Below the pieces are notes generated by a model. It saw only the letters and a program-made list of their open reading frames with translations, had not been told where the DNA came from and did no database searches. This document shows, piece after piece, positions 7,484-13,308 of a stretch of DNA of 13,308 nt; the stretch's first letter is position 1, and each line of letters begins with the position of its first letter. Both the position numbers and the translations under genes were made by a program. The DNA comes from Pseudomonadota bacterium (GTDB lineage: Bacteria > Pseudomonadota > Alphaproteobacteria > Rhizobiales > Xanthobacteraceae), in assembly GCA_023432885.1 (NCBI GenBank), contig JAEZEU010000274.1, positions 1-13,308 of the forward strand, written 5' to 3'.

Positions 7484-7549
7484 AGCAGCTCACGCCGCGC
7501 TTTTCGTTGGAACGCCGCCGCAGCGAACGCCTGCCTATTCCCTAAGTGG

Positions 7550-8623
7550 CTACGCGAAGAACTGCACGAGCCCCAGGCTGAGGGCGAGCAGCAGGAGCAG
7601 CGACAACGTTACGGCGGCCGTCACCCTGCCGCCGACGGTGGAGAGCACGCGAACATCGACGCCGAGGCCCAGCGCCGCCATCGAGAGAACAGTCAAAATG
7701 GCTGCCGTTTTCGTCACCGGCGCAATCGCGACGTCAGGCACGAGCTGCAATGACCGTAGCGCGGCGAGCAGCAGAAAGCCGATAATGAACCAGGGCACCA
7801 GCTTGAACGGGCTGAGAGGCGGTCCTTGCTTCGCATCCGCATTGAGCTTGCGGCGGCGCGCCGCCACCAGCGACAGGCCGACCACGATCGGCCCGAGCAT
7901 CAGCACGCGCACCAGTTTCACCAGGGTGCCGATTTGCGTGCTCACGATGCCAGCCGGCACGGTCGCCGCCAGCACCTGCGGCACGGCATAGACGGTGAGC
8001 CCGGCAAGGATGCCGTATTGCGTCGCCGTCAAGTTCAACAGCGGAATCAGCAGCGGCAGGCCGAGCACCATCAGTACGCCGAGAATGGCGGTGAAGGAGA
8101 TCGACGACGCGATATCGTCGCCATCAGCGCCGATCACGGGCGCAACGGCCGCGATCGCCGAATTACCGCAAATCGAATTGCCGCAGGCAATCAGGATGGA
8201 GAGCTTCACCGGCAACCTGAGCATGCGGCTGAGCCCGTAGCTGATCCCCAGCATGATGGCGACCGTCGCGACAATCGCCGCGAGCAGGAGAAAGCCCGAC
8301 GCCACGACCGCGGCAAAGCTGATGGACGCGCCGAGCAGCATGACCGCGACTTCGAGAAGTTGCTTGGCGCTGAAGGCGATGCCGGAGACCCAGCGTGCGG
8401 ACGGCTGCCAGGCCGTGCGGATCACCATGCCCAGCAGGATGGCGACGACGAGCGCTTCGACATAGGGATGCTCGAAAAGGCGCTCTTCAACATGCTGGAC
8501 GCCGATCGCAACGAGCGTGATCAGGCCGCACAAAGCGATTCCGGGGATTAGAGAGACGACACGGCGGAACACGCCCGGGGTTTGCCCCTCACCGTCCGAT
8601 CCGCCTAGCTGCTGCAACGCCAA
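7550..8623 (-). CDS. yeiH: YeiH family putative sulfate exporter (UPF0324)
   Basis: This is a 357-residue polytopic inner-membrane protein with about ten hydrophobic segments. The family hallmark CGNSICGNSAIAAVAPVIGA begins at residue 148, preceded by LLGASISF and followed by FTAILGVLMVL. Members of this family are annotated as putative sulfate exporters, with limited experimental support. A TTG at 8623 opens the frame, with GAGAGA immediately upstream; an in-frame GTG at codon 18 (VFRRVV) is an alternative. A promoter with TATAAA lies just upstream. YeiH genes often lie beside a divergent LysR gene, but none is present here. The gene ends 66 bp from the GntR stop on the opposite strand. A functional link to the sulfonate-class importer is possible but unproven. 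Confidence 0.88.
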   Translation of the reverse strand: MALQQLGGSDGEGQTPGVFRRVVSLIPGIALCGLITLVAIGVQHVEERLFEHPYVEALVVAILLGMVIRTAWQPSARWVSGIAFSAKQLLEVAVMLLGASISFAAVVASGFLLLAAIVATVAIMLGISYGLSRMLRLPVKLSILIACGNSICGNSAIAAVAPVIGADGDDIASSISFTAILGVLMVLGLPLLIPLLNLTATQYGILAGLTVYAVPQVLAATVPAGIVSTQIGTLVKLVRVLMLGPIVVGLSLVAARRRKLNADAKQGPPLSPFKLVPWFIIGFLLLAALRSLQLVPDVAIAPVTKTAAILTVLSMAALGLGVDVRVLSTVGGRVTAAVTLSLLLLLALSLGLVQFFA

Positions 8624-8643
8624 ATCTCTCTTTTGGAGAAGAT

Positions 8644-8672
8644 TTTATACGGCGATCTGCCCGCAAAGCTAA
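8644..8672 (-). promoter_or_regulatory. Predicted sigma-70 promoter of the yeiH gene
   Basis: On the minus strand TTAGCT (8672-8667) is followed after 17 bp by TATAAA (8649-8644), five of six matches to the -10 consensus. Transcription would start about 14 bases before the TTG start codon. The local AT-richness supports a promoter. Confidence 0.5.
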
Positions 8673-8729
8673 TATTTTTTCAGAAGCGTGGCATTCGGCG
8701 CATGCAGTCAGGCAAATAGGGCCAGGCGG

Positions 8730-8957
8730 TCAGCCATTGACGATAGTGAGCAAGCCCTGCACCCAGGCGACCGCCCGGTCGAAGCTGAAGGTGCCGGGCT
8801 CGAAATATACCGCCCGCGCCAACACGATTGCCGCGACGAGTCCCCAGAACAGACCGGTTCCAGCCGATTTCAGCCATTTCGCGCCCCGATCCGGCGCGAG
8901 CGACGGCTCGGCCGCGGGGACCGGCTCTCCGAAGGGATCAAATGCGGGCTGGCTCAT
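8730..8957 (-). CDS. Small single-span membrane protein, hypothetical
   Basis: This 75-residue protein has a Pro-rich cytoplasmic-looking N-terminus (MSQPAFDPFGEPVPAAEPS). It has one strongly hydrophobic segment at about residues 32-50 (AGTGLFWGLVAAIVLARAVYF) and a short amphipathic tail (FDRAVAWVQGLLTIVNG). ATG at 8957 is preceded by GGAAG with five-base spacing, and the composition is coherent, so the gene is probably real. I do not recognise a named family. It has its own upstream region containing a 14-bp palindrome, and it is followed 106 bp later by yeiH on the same strand. The yeiH promoter lies in that gap, so the two need not be one operon. Function is unknown. Confidence 0.68.
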   Translation of the reverse strand: MSQPAFDPFGEPVPAAEPSLAPDRGAKWLKSAGTGLFWGLVAAIVLARAVYFEPGTFSFDRAVAWVQGLLTIVNG

Positions 8958-8980
8958 CGGACTTCCGTTTCAGTGCGACT

Positions 8981-8994
8981 AATGTCGCGACATT
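8981..8994. promoter_or_regulatory. Perfect 14-bp palindrome upstream of the small membrane protein gene
   Basis: AATGTCGCGACATT is a perfect inverted repeat 23 bp upstream of the ATG at 8957, in the expected position of a promoter-overlapping operator. No convincing -35/-10 pair could be assigned around it. It differs from the palindrome before the TetR gene, so the regulator is not predicted. Confidence 0.45.
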
Positions 8995-9110
8995 CCACGC
9001 CAAAGCAAGGGAAGCGAAATGCCTTTTGCAGGAGGGGCTTGGAAGCGCCTTCCGTGCCGATCTGCCCAAATAGAGGTTTCTTCTCCGCGGTGATGCCCCG
9101 CTCGCGCCGC

Positions 9111-10046
9111 CTATCCGATGTCGAAGGCGTCGGCCGAAAGGTGCTTCAGGTTGGCGTGCCAATGCTGCGCGATCTCAAGCCGCGTCGGCACCCAGACGTG
9201 CTCGTGTTTTGCGATGTAATCCAGGAAGCTCATCAGGGCGCCGGCACGGCCGGGCCTGCCGACCAGGCGGCAGTGCAGCCCCACCGACATCATCCTCGGC
9301 GCGGTCCTCCCTTCGGCATAGAGCACATCGAAACTGTCCTTCAGGTAGTTGAAGAACTCCTCGCCGCCGCCAAACCCCTGCGGGTTGACGAAGCGCATGT
9401 CATTGGCATCGAGCGTGTACGGGATCACCAGATGGGGTTCCCGCCCGCGCGATCTGATCCAATAAGGCAGATCGTCTGCATAGGAATCGCAGAGATACAG
9501 CAGCCCGCCCGCCTCCATCAAAAGCCTGAGCGTGTTGATCGAGGAGCGTCCGGTGTACCAGCCGAGCGGCCGCTTGCCCGTCGCCTCGGTGTGGACCCGG
9601 ATCGCCTCGGCAATTTCCCGTCGCTCCTCCTCTTCCGTCATGTCCTTGTGTTCGACCCAACGCAGGCTGTGGCTCGCGATATCCCAGTTAGCCTCCTTCA
9701 TGGCGGCGACAGCTTCGGGATTGCGCTTCAGCGCCATTGCGACGCCGAACACGGTCGGGCGCAGGTCTCGGTCGGCGAAGATCCGCCACAGCCGCCAGAA
9801 GCCGGCGCGCGAGCCATACTCGAACATGGATTCGATATTGGCGTGGCGCTTGCCCGGCCATGGTGTTGCGCCCAGCACGTCGGAGAGGAAGGCCTCGGAC
9901 GCGCTGTCGCCGTGCAGGATGTTGTTCTCGCCGCCCTCCTCGAAATTCACCACGAACTGCACGGCGACGCGCGCCTCGCCGGGCCAGCGCGGATGGGGCG
10001 GGTTGCGGCCATAGCCGCGTAGGTCACGGGGATAGGCTTCGGTCAC
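9111..10046 (-). CDS. puuE: PuuE-type allantoinase (polysaccharide deacetylase fold)
   Basis: This 311-residue cytoplasmic enzyme hydrolyses allantoin to allantoate in purine/urate catabolism. PuuE proteins derive from polysaccharide deacetylases and are described as metal-independent. The sequence follows the family: YPRDLRGYGRNPP, ARVAVQFVVNFEEGGENNILHGD (27-47), EYGSRAGFWRLWR, PTVFGVAMALKRNPEA, PLGWYTGRSS, SYADDLPYW, VIPYTLDANDMRF and SVGLHCRLVGRPGRAGAL. At 126-130 it has HSLRW; the second His of a metal-binding HxxxH deacetylase motif is replaced by Trp. The start is GTG at 10046, with AGGAAG five bases upstream. No other purine-degradation gene is visible, so it appears isolated here. 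It is divergent from the DUF2889 gene, with a 176-bp gap. A related deacetylase acting on another cyclic amide is the alternative. Confidence 0.9.
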   Translation of the reverse strand: MTEAYPRDLRGYGRNPPHPRWPGEARVAVQFVVNFEEGGENNILHGDSASEAFLSDVLGATPWPGKRHANIESMFEYGSRAGFWRLWRIFADRDLRPTVFGVAMALKRNPEAVAAMKEANWDIASHSLRWVEHKDMTEEEERREIAEAIRVHTEATGKRPLGWYTGRSSINTLRLLMEAGGLLYLCDSYADDLPYWIRSRGREPHLVIPYTLDANDMRFVNPQGFGGGEEFFNYLKDSFDVLYAEGRTAPRMMSVGLHCRLVGRPGRAGALMSFLDYIAKHEHVWVPTRLEIAQHWHANLKHLSADAFDIG

Positions 10047-10051
10047 CAGGA

Positions 10052-10057
10052 CTTCCT
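10052..10057 (-). promoter_or_regulatory. Ribosome-binding site supporting the puuE GTG start
   Basis: On the minus strand AGGAAG is followed by five bases and GTG at 10046. The encoded N-terminus (MTEAYPRDLRGYG) matches the PuuE family start, so the site and the homology agree. Confidence 0.7.
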
Positions 10058-10164
10058 AAACGACACGGGCGAAATCATGAGAGAGCAGCAGAGATCACAT
10101 CATCCATTGCGCACATCGGCACAGCAAGGACCAATCCGGCCCTCGTGCCCGGCGCCAGGCGCGA

Positions 10165-10193
10165 TTGACATCGGCGCGGATGGCCGGTTCTGT
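10165..10193 (+). promoter_or_regulatory. Possible promoter of the DUF2889 gene
   Basis: A perfect TTGACA lies at 10165-10170. The hexamer 17 bp downstream (TTCTGT) is a poor -10. The position, 30 bp before the ATG at 10223 and inside a divergent gap, is reasonable, but the assignment is weak. Confidence 0.28.
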
Positions 10194-10222
10194 GGCCGAA
10201 AGGACCAAACCGGAAGACCGCC

Positions 10223-10813
10223 ATGCCGACGCCCGAGAAAACACCGGACAAGGCGCGCCGCCTGATGCATCGCCGCGTCATCAACTGCGACGGCTATCTG
10301 CGTGACGACGGACTCTGGGAGGTCGAGGCGCAGCTGGTCGACACCAAGCCATTCCTGCAGCGCGACCAGTTCCGCGGCGAACTGCCGCCCGGCACACCCG
10401 TGCACGACATCCGCCTGCGGCTGGCAGTCGACGACAGGCTCGTCATTCGCGAGGCCGAGACCAACATGGCCGCCATTCCCTTCCCGACCTGCTTTGAGGT
10501 GAACGGCATCCTGCAGCGGCTGGTCGGCGAGCAGGTCGGCCGCGGCTGGCGCGAAACCGTCCGCCGCAAGATTGGAAAGCTCGAGACCTGCACGCATCTC
10601 GCCGAACTGCTGGGCCCGGCGGTGACCACGCTGTTCCAGACCATGTCCTACGGCAAGCAGCCCGACGGCGGCGATTCCATGGACGGCCATCGCGACACCA
10701 CTGAGCCGCCGTTCTTCATCAATGGCTGCCATTCCTGGCGCTCCGACGGCCCGATCGTCGCAAGGATCTTTCCGCAGTTTGCGAAGCGGCCGCGAAGCTC
10801 GAACGAACCCTGA
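10223..10813 (+). CDS. DUF2889 domain protein
   Basis: This is a 196-residue cytoplasmic-looking protein filled by the DUF2889 domain. Recognisable family segments are RRLMHRRVINCDGYLRDDGLWEVEAQLVDTK (12-42), RGELPPGTPVHDIRLRLAVDD, and the later CTHLAELLGPAVTTLFQTM, whose Cys-Thr-His is strongly conserved in the family as I recall it. No enzymatic activity is established for DUF2889. ATG at 10223 is preceded by GGAAG with good spacing. It is transcribed away from puuE. No terminator hairpin was found after the stop. The next gene, an HD-domain protein, starts 198 bp later with its own ribosome-binding site and is probably separate. Confidence 0.85.
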   Translation: MPTPEKTPDKARRLMHRRVINCDGYLRDDGLWEVEAQLVDTKPFLQRDQFRGELPPGTPVHDIRLRLAVDDRLVIREAETNMAAIPFPTCFEVNGILQRLVGEQVGRGWRETVRRKIGKLETCTHLAELLGPAVTTLFQTMSYGKQPDGGDSMDGHRDTTEPPFFINGCHSWRSDGPIVARIFPQFAKRPRSSNEP

Positions 10814-10997
10814 CTTCAAGTGCTTTTGCGGCCTCCTCGGGTTCGCTGGCGCTCACAGGTGGCATTCTCTACCGAGGGATAGCGGGGACCCGCGGGAGTA
10901 ACGCCTCGCAAGAGCACGGCCCTCCTCTCCTGACAGGGTACCTGGGCTCGCTTTCCGGCTTCTCGTTTGATCGGGAAGTGCTAAGATTAATGCTGGC

Positions 10998-11005
10998 GAG
11001 GGAGG
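10998..11005 (+). promoter_or_regulatory. Strong ribosome-binding site fixing the HD gene start
   Basis: GAGGGAGG ends six bases before GTG at 11012 and is a near-ideal Shine-Dalgarno. It decides the GTG start over the out-of-frame ATG at 10990. A TAAGAT at 10982-10987 could be the -10 box of a promoter, but no good -35 is present. Confidence 0.7.
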
Positions 11006-11011
11006 TGTTGC

Positions 11012-11854
11012 GTGAGAACCATCACCGCATCGGCAGCCAAAAAGCTTGGTGGCTTCCTCACCAAGGATTTTCGCCGGGTTTTCGGCCCCAACCACGACTC
11101 GATGGGCGAGCGCATGGGTGCGCTGGCGCGATCTACCATCGAATGCCTCGCCCGCAGCGATGCGCTCTATCACAATTACGAACACACCTTTCAGGTCACG
11201 CTGGTCGGCCGCGACATTCTGCAAGGCATGTCGCTGGCGCACCGCATCGAGCCTGACGATTATGCCCATCTGATCGTGGCGTGCCTGCTGCACGACATCG
11301 GCTATATGCGCGGAGTTCTCAGCGGAGACACTGCCGACGAATTCGTCATCGACGAGCAAGGCAAGGCCATCGCGCTCCCGCGCGGCTCGTCGGATGCGGC
11401 GCTGACGCCCTACCATGTCGATCGCTCGAAGATCTTTGCCCGCGAACGGCTCGCCAAGTCTCCGCTGGACGTGAAGCGCGTGACGGACGCTATTGAATGC
11501 ACCCGCTTTCCACCCTTGCCGATGAAGGATGAAGCCGAGCTGGCGCAAGAGCCGCGGCTGGTGCAGGCGGCCGACTTGATCGGCCAGCTCGGCGACCCCC
11601 TCTACTCCCGCAAGGCGAACGCGCTGTACTGGGAATTCGAGGAAATCGGCATGAACCGCCAGTTCGGCTATTCCTCGCCTGCCGATCTGATCGACCGCTA
11701 TCCGAGCTTCTACTGGAACACGGTGTCAGAGCATCTGGGCGGGGCGATCAAGTATCTCAACATGACCGTGTCCGGCCGGCAGTGGATTGCGAACCTGCAT
11801 CATCACGTGCTCTGCGCCGAAAACGACGATCCCCTGATGGGGCCGCAGCGGTAG
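11012..11854 (+). CDS. HD-domain metal-dependent phosphohydrolase
   Basis: This is a 280-residue cytoplasmic protein. Metal-site residues of the HD fold are visible: YHNYEHT at 53-59 (His54, His58), LLHDIGY at 92-98 (His94-Asp95), His135 (TPYHVDRS), and Asp188 (QAADLIGQLGD) as the distal Asp. HD proteins hydrolyse phosphomonoesters or phosphodiesters, commonly nucleotides; the substrate here is unknown. The YHNxxH opening resembles class I cyclic-nucleotide phosphodiesterases, although the later HDPxHPG-type motif of that class is absent. The C-terminal third (NALYWEFEEIGMNRQFGY to the end) has no motif I recognise. The start is GTG at 11012 with a strong ribosome-binding site. The IS4-family element begins about 40 bp after the stop, so any natural terminator may have been separated from the gene. 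Confidence 0.85.
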   Translation: MRTITASAAKKLGGFLTKDFRRVFGPNHDSMGERMGALARSTIECLARSDALYHNYEHTFQVTLVGRDILQGMSLAHRIEPDDYAHLIVACLLHDIGYMRGVLSGDTADEFVIDEQGKAIALPRGSSDAALTPYHVDRSKIFARERLAKSPLDVKRVTDAIECTRFPPLPMKDEAELAQEPRLVQAADLIGQLGDPLYSRKANALYWEFEEIGMNRQFGYSSPADLIDRYPSFYWNTVSEHLGGAIKYLNMTVSGRQWIANLHHHVLCAENDDPLMGPQR

Positions 11855-11875
11855 AACCACCTTGATCACTTTCTC

Positions 11876-11913
11876 CGTCATGGCCGGGCTTGTCCCACGG
11901 CTGTCCGGTTTAG
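11876..11913. repeat. Left arm of a 38-bp near-perfect inverted repeat (IS end plus flanking palindrome)
   Basis: This arm pairs with 13188-13151 with only two mismatches over 38 bases (at 11893 and 11911). The inner half, from about CCACGGCTGTCCGG, is probably the terminal inverted repeat of the insertion sequence. The outer half, CGTCATGGCCGGGCTTG, matches an intergenic palindrome type I associate with Bradyrhizobium genomes. Confidence 0.85.
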
Positions 11914-13169
11914 TTTTGGGTGGACAAGGCGCATGGCGTGGATTCTTCTGCGGTCTTGAGCATCGCCAAATGTTCGAGACACGCAAGGAAGGTCCCGCCA
12001 TGCGCCACCACAATACAGTATTTCATGGTCTGCTGAAGCTGGTGCCTTGGCATGTACTGGACCGGCTTGTGGACAGGTATCAAGCCGACCGGCGAGTGCG
12101 GCGGCTGAGCACGCGGAACCAGTTCGTCGCGATGCTGTACGCACAGCTGTCTGACGCACAGAGCCTGCGCGCGATTGAAGCTTCTTTCGAGAGCCATACG
12201 AGGCAGCTCTATCATCTCGGGGCAAGGGAGCTTTCGCGTTCGACCTTGGCGGACGCCAACGCCAAACGTTCCTGCGCCGTCTTTACGGGGCTGCTCTGCG
12301 AGCTGATGGGCCGCTGCGAGCGGGCGCTCGGCAGCAAGGTGGCCGAGGCGGTCTATCTGGTGGATTCCACCGGGTTTCGGCTCAGCTCCCTGAGCGCCGA
12401 TTGGGCACGTTTTTCCACCGGCGTGCATGGCGCCAAGCTGCACGTCGTCTACAACCCGGATAGTGCACGACCGAGCTTCGCCGAACTGACCCCGGCCAAT
12501 GTCAACGACATCACCATCGCCAAGACCATGCCGATCCGGCCCGGCGCCACCTACGTCTTCGATCTTGGCTATTACGATTACGGCTGGTGGGCTGAGCTCA
12601 ATGCCGCGGGCTGTCGTCTCGTGACCCGCCTGAAGGTCAACACGCCGCTGCGGATCACGGCCGAGAACGCGGTGATCAAAGGCTCTTGCGTGCTTTCCGA
12701 CCGCATTGGCCTGTTGCCTGCACGGCAGGCAAAGTCCCGCAAGAACCCGTTCCAGGACCCGCTACGCGAGATCAGGGTGCGCACCGAAACCGGCAAAATC
12801 CTGCGCATCGTCACCAACGACCTCGATGCGCCGGCTGACGAGATCGCCGACCTCTACAAGCGCCGCTGGCAGATCGAGCTCTTCTTCCGATGGATCAAGC
12901 ACACCCTGAAAATCCGCCACTTCTTCGGCGCCTCGGAGAATGCCGTACGCCTTCAGATCGCCGTTGCCCTGATCGCCTTTCTGCTCCTGCGCCTGGCCCA
13001 TAGCCTGCAAAACAGTGTCGACAGCCTTCTGATCTTCACTCGGCTCGTGGCTCAAAACCTCATGCAACGAAGGCGCATCGATCGTCTCCTCGATCCGCCT
13101 CCGCCAATACTCAAAGACTTGTTGCAGTTGAGGTTCTCGCTATGACAAACCTTAACCGGACAGCCGTGG
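11895..13169 (+). mobile_element. IS4-family insertion sequence, apparently intact, about 1.28 kb
   Basis: The element carries one transposase gene with an intact DDE site, bounded by inverted repeats starting CCACGGCTGTCCGGTT on the left and ending AACCGGACAGCCGTGG on the right. The boundaries are estimated: with these ends, GTC flanks both sides (11892-11894 and 13170-13172), a possible 3-bp target duplication. IS4-family elements usually make longer duplications, so the exact ends are uncertain by several bases. The inverted symmetry continues 16-17 bp outside the estimated ends. No 8-12 bp direct repeat was found outside the 38-bp arms either. Confidence 0.8.
12000..13145 (+). CDS. IS4-family transposase
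   Basis: This 381-residue transposase has an N-terminal DNA-binding region of the kind often annotated as DUF4372 (HGLLKLVPWHVLDRLVDRYQAD, then FVAMLYAQLSDAQSLRAIE). The RNase-H-like DDE domain follows, with Asp122 (YLVDSTGF), Asp188 (TYVFDLGYYDYGW) and Glu293. The IS4 signature Y-x2-R-x3-E-x6-K is exact (Tyr286, Arg289, Glu293, Lys300 in YKRRWQIELFFRWIK). No frameshift or internal stop is seen, so the enzyme may be active. ATG at 12000 is chosen because AAGGAAGG precedes it. The frame stays open upstream to a TTG at 11862, but that would begin outside the element; ATG at 11970 lacks a ribosome-binding site. The gene points away from the left flanking HD gene. Confidence 0.93.
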   Translation: MRHHNTVFHGLLKLVPWHVLDRLVDRYQADRRVRRLSTRNQFVAMLYAQLSDAQSLRAIEASFESHTRQLYHLGARELSRSTLADANAKRSCAVFTGLLCELMGRCERALGSKVAEAVYLVDSTGFRLSSLSADWARFSTGVHGAKLHVVYNPDSARPSFAELTPANVNDITIAKTMPIRPGATYVFDLGYYDYGWWAELNAAGCRLVTRLKVNTPLRITAENAVIKGSCVLSDRIGLLPARQAKSRKNPFQDPLREIRVRTETGKILRIVTNDLDAPADEIADLYKRRWQIELFFRWIKHTLKIRHFFGASENAVRLQIAVALIAFLLLRLAHSLQNSVDSLLIFTRLVAQNLMQRRRIDRLLDPPPPILKDLLQLRFSL

Positions 13170-13188
13170 GTCAAGCCCGGCCATGACG
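13151..13188. repeat. Right arm of the 38-bp inverted repeat
   Basis: This is the reverse complement of 11876-11913 with two mismatches. The inner part (13151-13169) is the probable right terminal repeat of the insertion sequence, 5 bp after the transposase stop. The outer part (CAAGCCCGGCCATGACG) is the second half of the flanking palindrome. Confidence 0.85.
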
Positions 13189-13211
13189 AGTGGTGGAAGC
13201 GTGCGTACCCA

Positions 13212-13248
13212 CAAAAAGAAAGGGCGTGGCGACATCGTCATCACGCCC
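13212..13248 (-). terminator. Intrinsic terminator of the minus-strand gene at the right edge
   Basis: On the minus strand GGGCGTG (13248-13242) pairs with CACGCCC (13228-13222), with an additional GAC/GTC pairing inside the loop. The tract TTTCTTTTTG (13221-13212) follows. It lies 27 bp after the TAG stop of the partial gene and faces the insertion sequence. Confidence 0.82.
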
Positions 13249-13274
13249 AGTGAATGCCTGCGCTCGGGAGGAAT

Positions 13275-13308
13275 CTAGCGCTCGGCAAAAGCCTTTTCGA
13301 CCACGAAC
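13275..13308 (-). CDS. C-terminal end of an unidentified gene, partial
   Basis: The minus strand reads FVVEKAFAER and then TAG at 13277-13275, and a well-placed intrinsic terminator follows 27 bp downstream. Ten residues are too few to name a family. The gene lies mostly beyond the right edge. The terminator is the main reason for believing in it. Confidence 0.55.
   Translation of the reverse strand, partial: FVVEKAFAER

Noticed and set aside
7484..7549. Bidirectional terminator between the convergent GntR and yeiH genes
   Set aside because: The gap has direct GGCGTT-type repeats but no inverted repeat with a T-run on either strand.
9041..9056. Short inverted repeat GGAAG/CTTCC as a terminator for puuE
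   Set aside because: The stem is only five base pairs and no T-tract follows on the minus strand.
8688..10022. 444-codon plus-strand open frame across the small membrane gene and puuE
   Set aside because: Its translation is His/Arg-rich with no domain; it spans two genes and an intergenic gap on the other strand, and puuE is unambiguous.
10100..10819. 239-codon minus-strand frame opposite DUF2889, and 10853-11548 opposite the HD gene
   Set aside because: Both are shadows of well-supported plus-strand proteins; neither shows a family pattern.
10814..11011. Possible non-coding RNA or repeat in the 198-bp gap before the HD gene
   Set aside because: I see several short GC-rich inverted segments but no strong hairpin with a T-tract, no reading frame with a ribosome-binding site, and no clear promoter pair, so nothing can be supported beyond the HD ribosome-binding site.
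11830..11843. CCCC-TGAT-GGGG hairpin near the end of the HD gene
   Set aside because: It lies inside the coding sequence, is only four to five pairs long and has no T-tract, so it is not a credible terminator.
11862..11999. Upstream extension of the transposase frame to a TTG at 11862
   Set aside because: It would start outside the insertion sequence and translate through the inverted repeat. The family N-terminus and a ribosome-binding site support ATG at 12000.

Overview
The window looks like chromosomal DNA of a GC-rich alphaproteobacterium of the Bradyrhizobium/Rhodopseudomonas type. The basis is codon usage, the protein families present, and an intergenic palindrome beginning CGTCATGGCCGGGCTTG that I recognise as typical of Bradyrhizobium intergenic repeats. 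No rRNA, tRNA or CRISPR array is visible. There is no gene-free stretch longer than 300 bases; the longest gap, 10814-11011, holds only the ribosome-binding site of the next gene and a weak possible promoter.

Left edge (1-1272): on the minus strand, a TetR-family regulator is followed by the truncated start of a LigJ-like 4-oxalomesaconate hydratase (amidohydrolase superfamily, protocatechuate/gallate 4,5-cleavage pathway). A perfect 20-bp palindrome over the predicted regulator promoter is the probable TetR operator. A strong intrinsic terminator at 1231-1272 separates this unit from the next operon.

Catabolic island (1310-7483): a minus-strand ABC importer operon (permease, ATPase, Tat-type binding protein) of the nitrate/sulfonate/taurine class is divergent from a plus-strand operon. 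That second operon encodes an enolase-superfamily acid-sugar-dehydratase-like enzyme, a GMC FAD-dependent alcohol dehydrogenase and a GntR/HutC regulator. The 99-bp shared promoter region carries an inverted repeat GGTCAT-N12-ATGACC around a perfect TATAAT. The simplest reading is an uptake and oxidation/dehydration system for an unidentified hydroxylated small molecule, controlled by its own GntR repressor. The substrate cannot be read from sequence, and this is the best candidate here for an undescribed pathway.

Middle (7550-10813): a YeiH-family putative sulfate exporter with a recognisable promoter, a 75-residue single-span membrane protein preceded by a 14-bp palindrome, a PuuE-type metal-independent allantoinase, and a divergent DUF2889 protein.

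Right edge (11012-13308): an HD-domain phosphohydrolase with a YHNxxH motif, then an IS4-family insertion sequence with an intact DDE transposase. The IS appears to sit in the centre of a palindromic intergenic repeat. After it come a minus-strand intrinsic terminator and the last ten codons of an unidentified gene.
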